This document shows, one piece after another, positions 1 to 7,217 of a stretch of 10,346 bases of DNA. The notes beneath the pieces were generated by a model, which had not been told where the DNA came from, ran no database searches, and saw nothing but the letters and a program-made list of their open reading frames with translations. Numbering within the stretch: the first letter of the stretch is position 1; each line of letters opens with the position of its first letter. A program made the position numbers and the translations under genes. This DNA is from 66-474 sp036279975 (lineage in GTDB: Bacteria; Pseudomonadota; Gammaproteobacteria; Xanthomonadales; Rhodanobacteraceae), in contig DASURP010000045.1 of NCBI GenBank assembly GCA_036279975.1, forward strand, positions 1-10,346. The letters run 5' to 3'.

Positions 1-15
1 ACCTGAGCAAACGCG

Positions 16-27
16 TGACAATTGTCA
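16..27. promoter_or_regulatory. 12-bp perfect palindrome, candidate operator upstream of first exporter operon
   Basis: TGACAATTGTCA is a perfect palindrome about 100 nt upstream of the GTG start of the first adaptor gene. Perfect 12-bp palindromes of this kind often bind dimeric repressors or activators, but I cannot name the regulator. No convincing promoter is visible between it and the gene, and sequence further upstream is outside the window. The role is an inference from position and symmetry only. Confidence 0.35.
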
Positions 28-115
28 GTCGCAACGCTTGATACGCGCGGATGGCACACCGGCGAACCGAGTGCCAAGCTGTGGCAGACTTGCGCAGCCA
101 TACGAGCGACACAAA

Positions 116-121
116 AAGGAG
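116..121 (+). promoter_or_regulatory. Shine-Dalgarno deciding the GTG start of the first adaptor gene
   Basis: AAGGAG lies 6 nt upstream of the GTG at 128-130. It is the only good ribosome-binding site near the 5' end of this reading frame, which is open from an ATG at 38. The extra 30 residues encoded from 38 look like translated leader: no hydrophobic pattern and no sign of belonging to an adaptor N-terminus. The GTG start is therefore preferred. Confidence 0.75.
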
Positions 122-127
122 TGGCGG

Positions 128-1357
128 GTGAGCGACAACGATTCCAGCAAGGACCTGTTGCACGAGCTGCGCATCGGGCGCGGTCAGCGCGACGATGACG
201 ATTCGCACGGCCCGCGCTGGCCGTGGATCGTCGGCATCGTGGTGGTCATCCTCATCGCGGCAGGCGTTGCCGCGTTTGCGCTGCGCTCCAAGGCTGTGAC
301 CGTTCAGACCGCGACCGCCGTGGCGCTGTCGTCCGCGGGCAGCGACGCGGCGGTGCTGCAGGCGACCGGCTACGTGGTTGCGCGGCGCAAGGCAACGGTG
401 GCGGCGCAGATCATCGGCACGTTGACCTCCGTATCGGTGGAAGAGGGCGAACACGTCGAGCAGGGGCAGGTCCTGGCGCGGATCGATGACACCCAGTATG
501 TCGCCCAGCTGGACGCCGCCAGGGCGCAATACGCGGCGTCGCAGGCGCAGGTCGCGAAAGCGCGCGCGACGCTGCAGCAGGATCGCGACAACGCCGCGCG
601 GATGAACAAGATGGTCGCGAAGGGCTATGTTTCGAAGCAGGACGCCGAACAGGCCAATACCCAGGTTGCGACCGATCGCGCGGCGATGGATGCTGCAGCC
701 AAGCAAGCTGCAGCTTCGGCGGCCAACATCACGCTGGCCAAGGTCAATGTCGGCTACACCGTCATCCATGCGCCGTTTCCCGGCGTCGTCACGGTCAAGG
801 ATGCCGAGGTCGGCCAGATCGTTTCGCCGTATACGGTGGGTGGCGGCGGCATTGCCACCATCGTGGACATGAATTCGCTGGAAGTCGACGTGGACGTCAA
901 CGAGACTTACATCAGCCGGGTCAAGCCGGACATGCCGGTGCAGGCGGTGCTGGATGCCTACCCCGACTGGAAGATCCCCGCGCACGTGATCGCGATCATC
1001 CCCAGTGCCGACCGCAGCAAGGCCACCGTGAAAGTGCGGATCGCGCTGGAAACGAAAGACCCCCGCATCCTGCCGGAAATGGGGGTGCGGGTGTCGTTCC
1101 TCGAAAAGAACGGTGGGGACCACCAGCCGCTGCCCGGCGTGCTGGTTCCGAAAACGGCGGTGGTCAAGCGCGACGGCAAGGACGTGGTGTTCGTGGTGAA
1201 GGAGGGTCGCGCCGCGCGCACGGACGTGACGACCGGCGCGGACTTCTCGGATTTGAAGCAGGTGACGCAAGGATTGAACGCAGGCGCCGAGGTCGTGACC
1301 ACGCCGCCCGCGGATTTGAAGGATGGCGAGAAGGTGCAGGTGGGTGGAGATCAATGA
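128..1357 (+). CDS. Periplasmic adaptor (MacA/HlyD-type membrane fusion protein) of ABC exporter 1
   Basis: This 409-residue protein should link an inner-membrane ABC permease to an outer-membrane channel. A cytoplasmic tail with an acidic patch (RDDDD, about 21-25) precedes one membrane segment at about 33-51. The two lipoyl half-motifs lie at about 88-121 and 209-250 and flank an Ala/Gln-rich coiled-coil hairpin at about 125-205. Beta-barrel and membrane-proximal regions follow, with an adaptor-like GLNAGAEVVTTPPADLKDGEKV end. Length and domain order fit the RND/MacA adaptor family. GTG is chosen over the ATG at 38 because AAGGAG sits 6 nt upstream. It is first in an operon with an ATPase and two permeases, but a repeat-filled gap of 267 nt separates it from the ATPase. 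Substrate is unknown. Family assignment is firm; calling it MacA itself would go too far. Confidence 0.92.
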   Translation: MSDNDSSKDLLHELRIGRGQRDDDDSHGPRWPWIVGIVVVILIAAGVAAFALRSKAVTVQTATAVALSSAGSDAAVLQATGYVVARRKATVAAQIIGTLTSVSVEEGEHVEQGQVLARIDDTQYVAQLDAARAQYAASQAQVAKARATLQQDRDNAARMNKMVAKGYVSKQDAEQANTQVATDRAAMDAAAKQAAASAANITLAKVNVGYTVIHAPFPGVVTVKDAEVGQIVSPYTVGGGGIATIVDMNSLEVDVDVNETYISRVKPDMPVQAVLDAYPDWKIPAHVIAIIPSADRSKATVKVRIALETKDPRILPEMGVRVSFLEKNGGDHQPLPGVLVPKTAVVKRDGKDVVFVVKEGRAARTDVTTGADFSDLKQVTQGLNAGAEVVTTPPADLKDGEKVQVGGDQ

Positions 1358-1381
1358 CTGGCGAGACGGCGCACCCGGCTT

Positions 1382-1479
1382 GTCATTCCGGGGCCGGCTG
1401 CAAGCCGGAACCCGGAACCGGTGGCGTGGGCCTGGAAACCGATTCCGGGTTCGCCCCTTCGGGTCGCCCCCGGAATGAC
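1382..1479. repeat. Palindromic intergenic repeat with GTCATTCCGGGG ends
   Basis: GTCATTCCGGGG at 1382-1393 is matched in inverted orientation by CCCCGGAATGAC at 1468-1479. The interior is rich in further short inverted repeats (CCGG/GGAACC, CCCCTTCGGG). Both ends and the internal Pro/Gly-rich translations look like dispersed extragenic repeat DNA rather than a gene. It occupies the gap between adaptor and ATPase of the first exporter operon, so it is probably transcribed and folded in the polycistronic mRNA. Confidence 0.7.
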
Positions 1480-1558
1480 GAAGTGTTTGCAGGCGAGCGC
1501 GTAGCGCGGGACGAGGGTACGGTGTTCGCGCATTGTGAAAGATTGCGTGCGTGCCGAA

Positions 1559-1602
1559 CCCTCATCCGGCCCTTCGGGCCACCTTCTCCCGGTGGGAGAA
1601 GG
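1559..1602 (+). repeat. Dispersed two-hairpin repeat, type 1 (forward)
   Basis: CCCTCATCC is followed by a GGCCC-TTC-GGGCC hairpin (1568-1580) and then a CCTTCTCCC-GGT-GGGAGAAGG hairpin (1582-1602). The same unit recurs at 8851-8894 and, inverted, at 10071-10105. It ends only 22 nt before the ATG of ATPase 1, directly before the GAGGAG ribosome-binding site (1613-1618). Both hairpins would form in the mRNA, so an effect on transcript processing or stability between adaptor and ATPase is possible but unproven. There is no U-tract, so it is not a simple intrinsic terminator. Confidence 0.85.
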
Positions 1603-1624
1603 GAACAGCAGTGAGGAGACAACG

Positions 1625-2347
<723 letters not shown>

Positions 2348-2361
2348 GCGGGAGTCACGCC

Positions 2362-3525
2362 ATGAAATACTTCCATCTGGTCTGGAGTGCGCTGTTCCGG
2401 CGCAAGACCCGCACGATCCTGACGCTGGTGTCGATCATCGCGGCGTTCCTGTTGTTCGGCCTGCTCGATTCGGTGCGCGTGGCCTTTACCGCGGGCAACA
2501 ACGTGGCCGGCGCCGGTCGCCTGGTGGTGACGTCGCGCATGTCGATGCAGCAGGCACTGCCGGAGAGCCTCGGCGCGCGCATCGCCAACGTGCCGGGCGT
2601 CAGTTCGGTGGCGTATGCCAACTGGTTTGCGGGCGTCTACCAGGATCCCAAGAACCAGGTCTTCAGTTTCGCGGTCAGCCCGGATTACCTGGATCTGTAT
2701 CCGGAAATCGTGCTGCCGGCCGACCAGCGCGCGGCGTGGGACCGCACCCGCACCGGCGCGATCGTGGGCGCCGCGCTGGCCAGGCGCTTCGGCTGGAAGA
2801 TCGGTGACAAGATTCCATTGCAGTCCACGATCTGGCCGTCCAAATCCAGCGGCAACAACACCTGGACCTTCGACATCACTGGCATCTTCCACGCCAGGGA
2901 CAAGAAGGACGCCGGCAACGAACAGACGCTGATGTTCCACTGGAAGTACTTCGACGAGAACAACCAGTTCGGCTCCGGCGAGGTGCACTGGTACGTCGTG
3001 AAGGTGGCCGATCCGGCGCACGCGGATTCCGTGGCCAGTGCCATCGACGCGCTGTCCGCCAATTCCGACCACGAAACCCGCACGCAAACCGAGCAGGCCT
3101 TCCAGGCATCCTTCATCAAGCAGTTGATCAACATCGGCTTCGTGGTGGCGGCGATCATGGGCGCGGTGTTCTTCACGCTGCTGCTGTTGACCGGCAACAC
3201 CATGATGCAGGCGGTGCGCGAACGCACGTCGGAACTCGCGGTGCTGAAGACGATCGGCTTTTCCGGACGCGCCGTACTGGCGATGGTGCTGAGCGAAGGC
3301 GTGCTGATGCTGTTGTTCGGCGGCCTGATCGGCCTGGGGCTGGTGGCGGTGATCGTGCCCGGCATGGCCGCGGCCAGCGGCGGCATGGTGCCGATCCACG
3401 GCGTCGCCGGCCAGACTTGGGCGCTCGGGATCGGCCTGATGGTCGTGATCGGCCTGATCGTCGGCCTCGTGCCGGCGTGGCGCGCGATGCGCCTGAACAT
3501 CGTCGATGCGTTGAGCGGGCGCTAA
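2362..3525 (+). CDS. FtsX-like ABC permease 1 of exporter 1 (MacB-type)
   Basis: This 387-residue inner-membrane protein has the FtsX/MacB permease layout. A short basic amphipathic lead-in (LFRRKTRT) runs into TM1 at about 18-36, then a periplasmic MacB_PCD-like domain at about 40-250. Three C-terminal membrane segments follow at about 255-278, 305-333 and 352-372. The cytoplasmic loop ERTSELAVLKTIGFSGRAV (about 287-305) is the conserved FtsX loop that contacts the ATPase. The tail PAWRAMRLNIVDALSGR is also typical of the family. GGGAG at 2350-2354 lies 7 nt before the ATG. The next gene begins 10 nt after the stop, and its ribosome-binding site overlaps this stop codon. It most likely forms a heterodimer with the second permease. 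Confidence 0.93.
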   Translation: MKYFHLVWSALFRRKTRTILTLVSIIAAFLLFGLLDSVRVAFTAGNNVAGAGRLVVTSRMSMQQALPESLGARIANVPGVSSVAYANWFAGVYQDPKNQVFSFAVSPDYLDLYPEIVLPADQRAAWDRTRTGAIVGAALARRFGWKIGDKIPLQSTIWPSKSSGNNTWTFDITGIFHARDKKDAGNEQTLMFHWKYFDENNQFGSGEVHWYVVKVADPAHADSVASAIDALSANSDHETRTQTEQAFQASFIKQLINIGFVVAAIMGAVFFTLLLLTGNTMMQAVRERTSELAVLKTIGFSGRAVLAMVLSEGVLMLLFGGLIGLGLVAVIVPGMAAASGGMVPIHGVAGQTWALGIGLMVVIGLIVGLVPAWRAMRLNIVDALSGR

Positions 3526-3535
3526 AGGAACGATC

Positions 3536-4843
3536 ATGAAAAGATTCCTGATCAACTTCGGTCTGGTGGTGCTGGCGGTGGTCGCGCTGGCGGTCTGGGT
3601 AAGGCTGCCCTGGTTCGGCGCGTTGATCCTCGCGGTGCTGTTCGCGCTGTGGATGGCGCTGACGCGCAGCGGTCGGCAGGCGGCCTCGGTGACGAAGGTC
3701 GGCATCGGCACGTTGCGGGATCGACTCGGTTCCTCGCTGGTGATCGTGATCGGCATCGCCGGCGTGGTCGGCGTGCTGGTGGCGCTGCTGGCGATGGGCG
3801 AGGGCCTGCAGGCCACGCTCAACAGCGGCGGTCGCAACGACACCGCGATCGTGTTGCGCGGCGGTGCGGTTTCGGAATCGCAGTCGGTGCTGGTGCGCGA
3901 CGACGTGGACGTGATCGAGCAGGCGGCGGGCGTTGCGCGCGATGCTTCGGGCAAGCCGATGGCATCGGCCGAACTGGTGGTGGCGGCCAACCTGCGCCTG
4001 CGCAATTCACAGGACGAAGCCGCCGCGCAACTGCGTGGGGTGGATGACGGCGCGTGGGCGTTGCGGCCGGATTTGAAGATCGTGGAAGGCCGCAAGTTCA
4101 GGCCCGGCATGCGCGAACTGGTGGTGGGCGAAGCGGCCCATCGGCAATTCGCGGGGCTCGACGTCGGCAAGGACATCAAGCTCGGCACCCAGGTCTGGAA
4201 GGTGGTCGGCATGTTCCAGAGCGACGGTGCCTGGAATTCCGAACTCTGGGCCGACCGCCAGACGGTGGCTTCCGCGTACCGGCGCGGCAATAGTGCCGAA
4301 TCGGTGTTGGTGAAACTGACCGGCCCGTCCGCGTTCGCCCAGTTCAAGGCCATGCTGGCCGCCGATCCGCGCCTGAAGGTCGAGGCCAGCACCACCCGTG
4401 ATTATTTTGCCAAGCAGTCGGAAGGCCTGAGCAAGATCATCCGCGTGGTGGGCCTGACGGTCGGCATCATCATGGCGATCGGAGCCCTGTTCGGCGCGCT
4501 CAACTGCATGTTCGCGGCGGTGGCGTCGCGCGCGCGCGAAATCGCCACGCTGCGCGCGATCGGATTCCGCGGCACGCCGGTGGTGGTGTCGGTGATGCTG
4601 GAGACGATGCTGCTGGCGTTGGTCGGCGGCGTGCTGGGCGCGCTGATCGTGTGGCTGATCTTCAACGGCTACCATGCCTCCACCCTGAGCGGCTTCACCC
4701 AGTTGATGTTCCAGTTCAAGGTTGGCCCCGACTTGATCTGGACCGGCCTGAAGTGGGCGCTGGCCATTGGTTTCGTCGGCGGCTTGTTTCCCGCCGTGCG
4801 CGCCGCGCGGCTGCCGGTGACGACGGCGTTGCGGGAGTTGTGA
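3536..4843 (+). CDS. FtsX-like ABC permease 2 of exporter 1, with extra N-terminal membrane hairpin
   Basis: This is a 435-residue permease subunit. The standard FtsX core begins only at about residue 51 (SVTKVGIGTLRDRLGSSLVIV, TM at about 67-87). A periplasmic domain spans about 90-300, followed by three C-terminal membrane segments at about 302-325, 347-376 and 402-420. The loop SRAREIATLRAIGFRGTPVV (331-350) is the FtsX coupling loop. The end ARLPVTTALREL matches the family. Ahead of the core, residues 4-22 and 25-43 form two additional hydrophobic segments absent from the partner permease. AAGGAA (3525-3530) overlaps the upstream stop codon and is 5 nt from the ATG, indicating translational coupling. 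Likely partner is the preceding permease; the ATPase is encoded two genes upstream. Confidence 0.92.
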   Translation: MKRFLINFGLVVLAVVALAVWVRLPWFGALILAVLFALWMALTRSGRQAASVTKVGIGTLRDRLGSSLVIVIGIAGVVGVLVALLAMGEGLQATLNSGGRNDTAIVLRGGAVSESQSVLVRDDVDVIEQAAGVARDASGKPMASAELVVAANLRLRNSQDEAAAQLRGVDDGAWALRPDLKIVEGRKFRPGMRELVVGEAAHRQFAGLDVGKDIKLGTQVWKVVGMFQSDGAWNSELWADRQTVASAYRRGNSAESVLVKLTGPSAFAQFKAMLAADPRLKVEASTTRDYFAKQSEGLSKIIRVVGLTVGIIMAIGALFGALNCMFAAVASRAREIATLRAIGFRGTPVVVSVMLETMLLALVGGVLGALIVWLIFNGYHASTLSGFTQLMFQFKVGPDLIWTGLKWALAIGFVGGLFPAVRAARLPVTTALREL

Positions 4844-4848
4844 GAGTG

Positions 4849-4924
4849 GTCGCGAGCAGGCTCGCTCCTACGGGAAGAGGTTCGTGCAAGGCCCGCCTTT
4901 TGTAGGAGCCGGCCTGCCGGCGAC
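4849..4924. repeat. REP pair (GTAGGAGC-headed, inverted) in convergent gap
   Basis: Two 23-nt units face each other at 4849-4871 and 4902-4924. Each has the conserved head GTAGGAGC (inverted in the left unit). The left stem is GCGAGC-AG-GCTCGC; the right stem is GCCGGC-CT-GCCGGC. The units match at 19 of 23 positions and the four differences are compensatory within the stems, which is the hallmark of REP elements found in pseudomonads and xanthomonads. It lies between the stop codons of permease 2 and the convergent lpxO-like gene. It may stop or protect transcripts from both sides, though no U-tract is visible. Confidence 0.85.
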
Positions 4925-4929
4925 CCGAA

Positions 4930-5847
4930 TCACAACATCCGCCACGGCACGAAGATGGCCGCGAGGATCGCGATCAGGAGCATCCACTTGGTCGCGTAGT
5001 AGAGCCTGCGATTGCGTTGCTTCAGCGCCTTGCCGGCGTTGCGCACCGCAACGGCATACTTGAAGACATGGTTGATTCCGCCGGTGCGGTCGCCGGCTTC
5101 GTTGGGGGACGCGCCGGCGTGCAGCAGCGTGCGCGCGACCGCGCGGTTCAACGCTTGCGCCCAGCGGTATTTCATCGGGCGCTCGAAATCACAGAACAGG
5201 ATGATGCGGTCCTGGTCGGTCTCGTTGGCGGCCCAGTGGACATAGGTTTCGTCGAACAGCACGCCCTCGCCGTCGCGCCAGCTGTAGGGTTTGCCGTCCA
5301 CCTTGATCCAGCACCGGTCGTCGTTGGGCGTGATCAAACCCAGGTGGTAGCGCAGCGAGCCGGCGAACGGATCGCGGTGCTGGCCGAGCCTGCTGCCGGG
5401 CGGCAATTGCGTGAACGCGGCGGCCTTGATGTGCGGCGCCGCGCGCAGCAGTTCGAGCGTGCGCGGGCACAACCGTTCGGCCGACGGGTGCGGCGCGTCG
5501 TCGTACCACTTGAGGTAGAAGCGCTTCCAGCCGGTGCGGAAGAACGAATAGAAGCCGGCGTCGTTGGGCTGGTCGGAGGCCTTGATGTGGCTGGCCCCGG
5601 CAAGCGCGACGGCCTCGTCGCGGATGGCCTGCCAGTTGCCGCGCAGGTTTTCCAGTTCGGGGAAGTCCGCGGGCGCGAGGTAGGGTGTCGTCGGTACGCG
5701 CGAAAACGCGTACATCAACACGTTGATCGGCGCCATGAACGTCGAGTGGTCGGTGATCTGGCGCAGGAGCCGGTGCCGTACCCGGCCGCGGAAGTGCACG
5801 TACAGCGCGCATGCGGCGAGGGCGGCAAGGACGATCCACTTGATCAT
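4930..5847 (-). CDS. lpxO: LpxO-like Fe(II)/2-oxoglutarate dioxygenase (lipid A 2-hydroxylase)
   Basis: This 305-residue protein is of the aspartyl/asparaginyl beta-hydroxylase family, and its length is close to that of enterobacterial LpxO. Hydrophobic segments lie at both ends (about 3-17 and 286-302), as in LpxO, and should hold the catalytic domain at the cytoplasmic face of the inner membrane. The iron ligands appear to be His157 and Asp159 (GQHRDP) with His204 (ETYVHWA). Arg214 (DQDRIILF) is the expected 2-oxoglutarate anchor. Known members hydroxylate the secondary fatty acyl chain of lipid A at C2. The ATG at 5847 has only a weak ribosome-binding site but no better in-frame start is seen. 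The gene follows yedA on the same strand after 102 nt. A TAAAAT-like -10 (complement of 5883-5888) may serve it, with a poor -35. Substrate could be another acyl or peptidyl group. Confidence 0.85.
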   Translation of the reverse strand: MIKWIVLAALAACALYVHFRGRVRHRLLRQITDHSTFMAPINVLMYAFSRVPTTPYLAPADFPELENLRGNWQAIRDEAVALAGASHIKASDQPNDAGFYSFFRTGWKRFYLKWYDDAPHPSAERLCPRTLELLRAAPHIKAAAFTQLPPGSRLGQHRDPFAGSLRYHLGLITPNDDRCWIKVDGKPYSWRDGEGVLFDETYVHWAANETDQDRIILFCDFERPMKYRWAQALNRAVARTLLHAGASPNEAGDRTGGINHVFKYAVAVRNAGKALKQRNRRLYYATKWMLLIAILAAIFVPWRML

Positions 5848-5949
5848 GGAATCTGCAAACGGAACATCGAATGGGTGCAGCGATTTTACTCCACGGCGGC
5901 TCCGCGTCGCCGGAGGGCTGTCGACGCAGTGTGGGCAAAACGCCCCGGA

Positions 5950-6876
5950 TCACGTGGCACGGCGTTGGCGGGCCTTCTGTCCCGAGTGCGCCAGCGTGAT
6001 GACGGCGACGCCGACAAGGATCACCACCATGCCGCCGATTTCGGCGCCGCCCACGTGTTCGCCCGCGATCAGTGCGCCCAGCAGGACCGCCACCGGCGGA
6101 TTCACGTAGGCGTAGCTTGCGGTCAATGCCGGGCGCGCGTGCTTGACCAGGAACAGGTACGCGGAAAAAGCGATGATCGATCCGAATACGGCCAGATACG
6201 CAATCGCCAGGATCGCTGCGGCCGGTGGGTGCGCGGGCAGGCGCTCGCCAGTCAGCCACGCGGTCAAAGCCAGTGCGGGCGCCGCACACAACATTTGCGC
6301 GGCGACGTTCATCGGACCCTCGGGCATGTCCTGATGGCGACTCCAGATGGATCCGAACGCCCACGCAAGCGTCGCGACCAGCAACGCTGCCGCCGCCCAT
6401 GGCGCGGCACGCATCGCGCCGCCGCTGTTCAGGACGATCACGCCAACGAAGCCGATCACCAGCCCCACGATTTCGCCGCGACTCGGGCGTTCCTTGTAGG
6501 CGAACAGGAACAGCGCGATGAACAGCGGTTCGCTGGCGATGGCGATCGCGGCGATGCCGGAGGTGACGCTTTGTTCCGCGAAACACACGAAACCATTGCC
6601 GAACAGCAGCAGCAACACGCCGGTGATCGCCGCGTTGCGCCATTGGCGCCGCGTCGGCGGCTTGACGCCGCGCAGGCGCAGCCATCCGTACATCGCGATG
6701 CCGGCTGCAAAAAAACGCAAGGCGGCCATCGCGAACGGCGGGAAACCGGTCAGCCCGATGCGGATACCAAGGTAGGTCGATCCCCAGATCACGTATACCG
6801 ACACCAGCGCCAGCGGAATCAGCCAGCGGCGTTGCAGCGTGGCGCCTGCGGCAGCAGACACGGCGATGTCGTGCAT
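5950..6876 (-). CDS. yedA: EamA/DMT-family exporter, YedA-like
   Basis: This 308-residue polytopic inner-membrane protein has two EamA repeats (about ten membrane segments). Stretches characteristic of the E. coli YedA group are visible: YVIWGSTYLGIRIG near 29-42, GNGFVCFAEQ near 93-102, VLNSGG, AFGSIWS, and YLAVFGSIIAFSAYLFLV followed by SYAYVNPPVAVLLG in the second half. Family members export metabolites or drugs, but the substrate of YedA-type proteins is poorly known. The ATG at 6876 is preceded by no strong ribosome-binding site. A strong intrinsic terminator lies about 40 nt upstream on the same strand, so expression must start inside that gap or read through the terminator. The lpxO-like gene is next downstream, 102 nt away. 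Confidence 0.88.
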   Translation of the reverse strand: MHDIAVSAAAGATLQRRWLIPLALVSVYVIWGSTYLGIRIGLTGFPPFAMAALRFFAAGIAMYGWLRLRGVKPPTRRQWRNAAITGVLLLLFGNGFVCFAEQSVTSGIAAIAIASEPLFIALFLFAYKERPSRGEIVGLVIGFVGVIVLNSGGAMRAAPWAAAALLVATLAWAFGSIWSRHQDMPEGPMNVAAQMLCAAPALALTAWLTGERLPAHPPAAAILAIAYLAVFGSIIAFSAYLFLVKHARPALTASYAYVNPPVAVLLGALIAGEHVGGAEIGGMVVILVGVAVITLAHSGQKARQRRAT

Positions 6877-6913
6877 GGCGAATCGACCATTGCGCCGGGT
6901 GCGGCGCAGAAAG

Positions 6914-6945
6914 AAACGAAAAACGCCTCCCGCGAGAGGAGGCGT
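6914..6945 (-). terminator. Intrinsic terminator or attenuator facing yedA
   Basis: On the minus strand an 8-bp stem (ACGCCTCC/GGAGGCGT, 6923-6930 with 6938-6945) with a 7-nt loop is followed by UUUUUCGUUUCUUUC (read from 6923 down). This is a textbook Rho-independent terminator. It lies upstream of yedA, roughly 40 nt before its start codon, with no recognisable gene ending into it. It could end a small RNA, act as an attenuator in the yedA leader, or be left over from a lost gene. A 12-codon reading frame (MTKYAPPRKCTN, 6955-6993) ends 10 nt before the stem but has no ribosome-binding site. Confidence 0.8.
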
Positions 6946-7075
6946 GGTGCCATTCTAATTCGTGCACTTTCGCGGCGGCGCGTACTTCGTCATGAAAGTT
7001 TCGCGACGCAGCGTTGCATGGCATTCAACACGCGCCGGGTTTCGCCTTGCGCGGCCGACCGGCTCGTGATGCGGA

Positions 7076-7100
7076 GTGTCCGCGACCTGTCCGCGGACAC
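7076..7100. promoter_or_regulatory. Palindromic candidate enhancer (UAS) for the sigma-54 promoter
   Basis: GTGTCCGCG (7076-7084) and CGCGGACAC (7092-7100) form a 9-bp inverted repeat. Inside it TGTCCGCGGACA (7088-7099) is a perfect 12-bp palindrome, and the half-site TGTCCGCG repeats directly at 7077 and 7088, one helical turn apart. The centre is about 95 bp upstream of the start site expected from the downstream sigma-54 promoter. That is the usual distance for an NtrC-type enhancer-binding protein. The AT-rich stretch at 7117-7152, with an imperfect palindrome at 7126-7141 (TGTCATT-GA-AATAACA), lies between the two and could bind IHF or another regulator. Which activator binds is unknown. 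Confidence 0.55.
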
Positions 7101-7163
7101 TTGCAGAGCGACACGTTCAAGTACATGTCATTGAAATAACAGTACAAAATATGCGGTTGCGGT

Positions 7164-7180
7164 TGGCATCGGACTTGCTC
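7164..7180 (+). promoter_or_regulatory. Sigma-54-type promoter of exporter 2 operon
   Basis: TTGGCATCGGACTTGCT agrees closely with the -24/-12 consensus TTGGCACGNNNNTTGCT. The invariant GG (7165-7166) and GC (7177-7178) are exactly 10 nt apart. Transcription would begin near 7189-7190, giving a leader of about 300 nt that contains the inserted structured element before the adaptor ATG at 7492. A strong palindrome sits at the expected enhancer distance upstream. Sigma-54 promoters need an AAA+ activator; none is encoded in the window. Confidence 0.7.
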
Positions 7181-7210
7181 AGAGAAAGGGGTGGCCGCAC
7201 CGACGCGGCT

Positions 7211-7214
7211 GGAG
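7211..7214 (+). promoter_or_regulatory. Stranded Shine-Dalgarno (GGAG) of the second adaptor gene
   Basis: GGAG lies 277 nt upstream of the adaptor ATG, just outside the left end of the inserted element. If the element and one CTG copy are removed, the junction reads GGAGACTGCCATG with a 6-nt spacer, an ideal ribosome-binding site. Immediately before the present ATG the only purine run is AGG at 7481-7483, inside the right terminal repeat. This is inference from reconstructing the empty site. Confidence 0.6.
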
Positions 7215-7217
7215 ACT

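Noticed and set aside
51..67. TGGCAC at 52-57 as a sigma-54 promoter for exporter 1
   Set aside because: The -24 half looks good, but the required GC 10 nt after GG is AA (65-66). TGGCAG at 82-87 also fails the spacing rule.
38..127. ATG at 38 as the start of the first adaptor protein
   Set aside because: The extra 30 residues lack adaptor character, and the GTG at 128 has AAGGAG at ideal spacing, whereas 38 has no ribosome-binding site.
1354..1614. Open frames on both strands across the adaptor-ATPase gap
   Set aside because: They are translations of palindromic repeat DNA, with no ribosome-binding site and no domain-like pattern.
5900..5915. CTCCG/CGGAG hairpin between yedA and lpxO as a terminator
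   Set aside because: The stem is only 5 bp, and on the minus strand it is followed by an A-run rather than a U-run.
5017..7134. Very long open frames (up to about 700 codons) opposite lpxO and yedA, and an 818-codon minus frame opposite exporter 1 (1939-4395)
   Set aside because: Low-complexity Arg/His/Gln/Ala-rich shadows caused by high third-position GC. The opposing frames encode clear conserved proteins.
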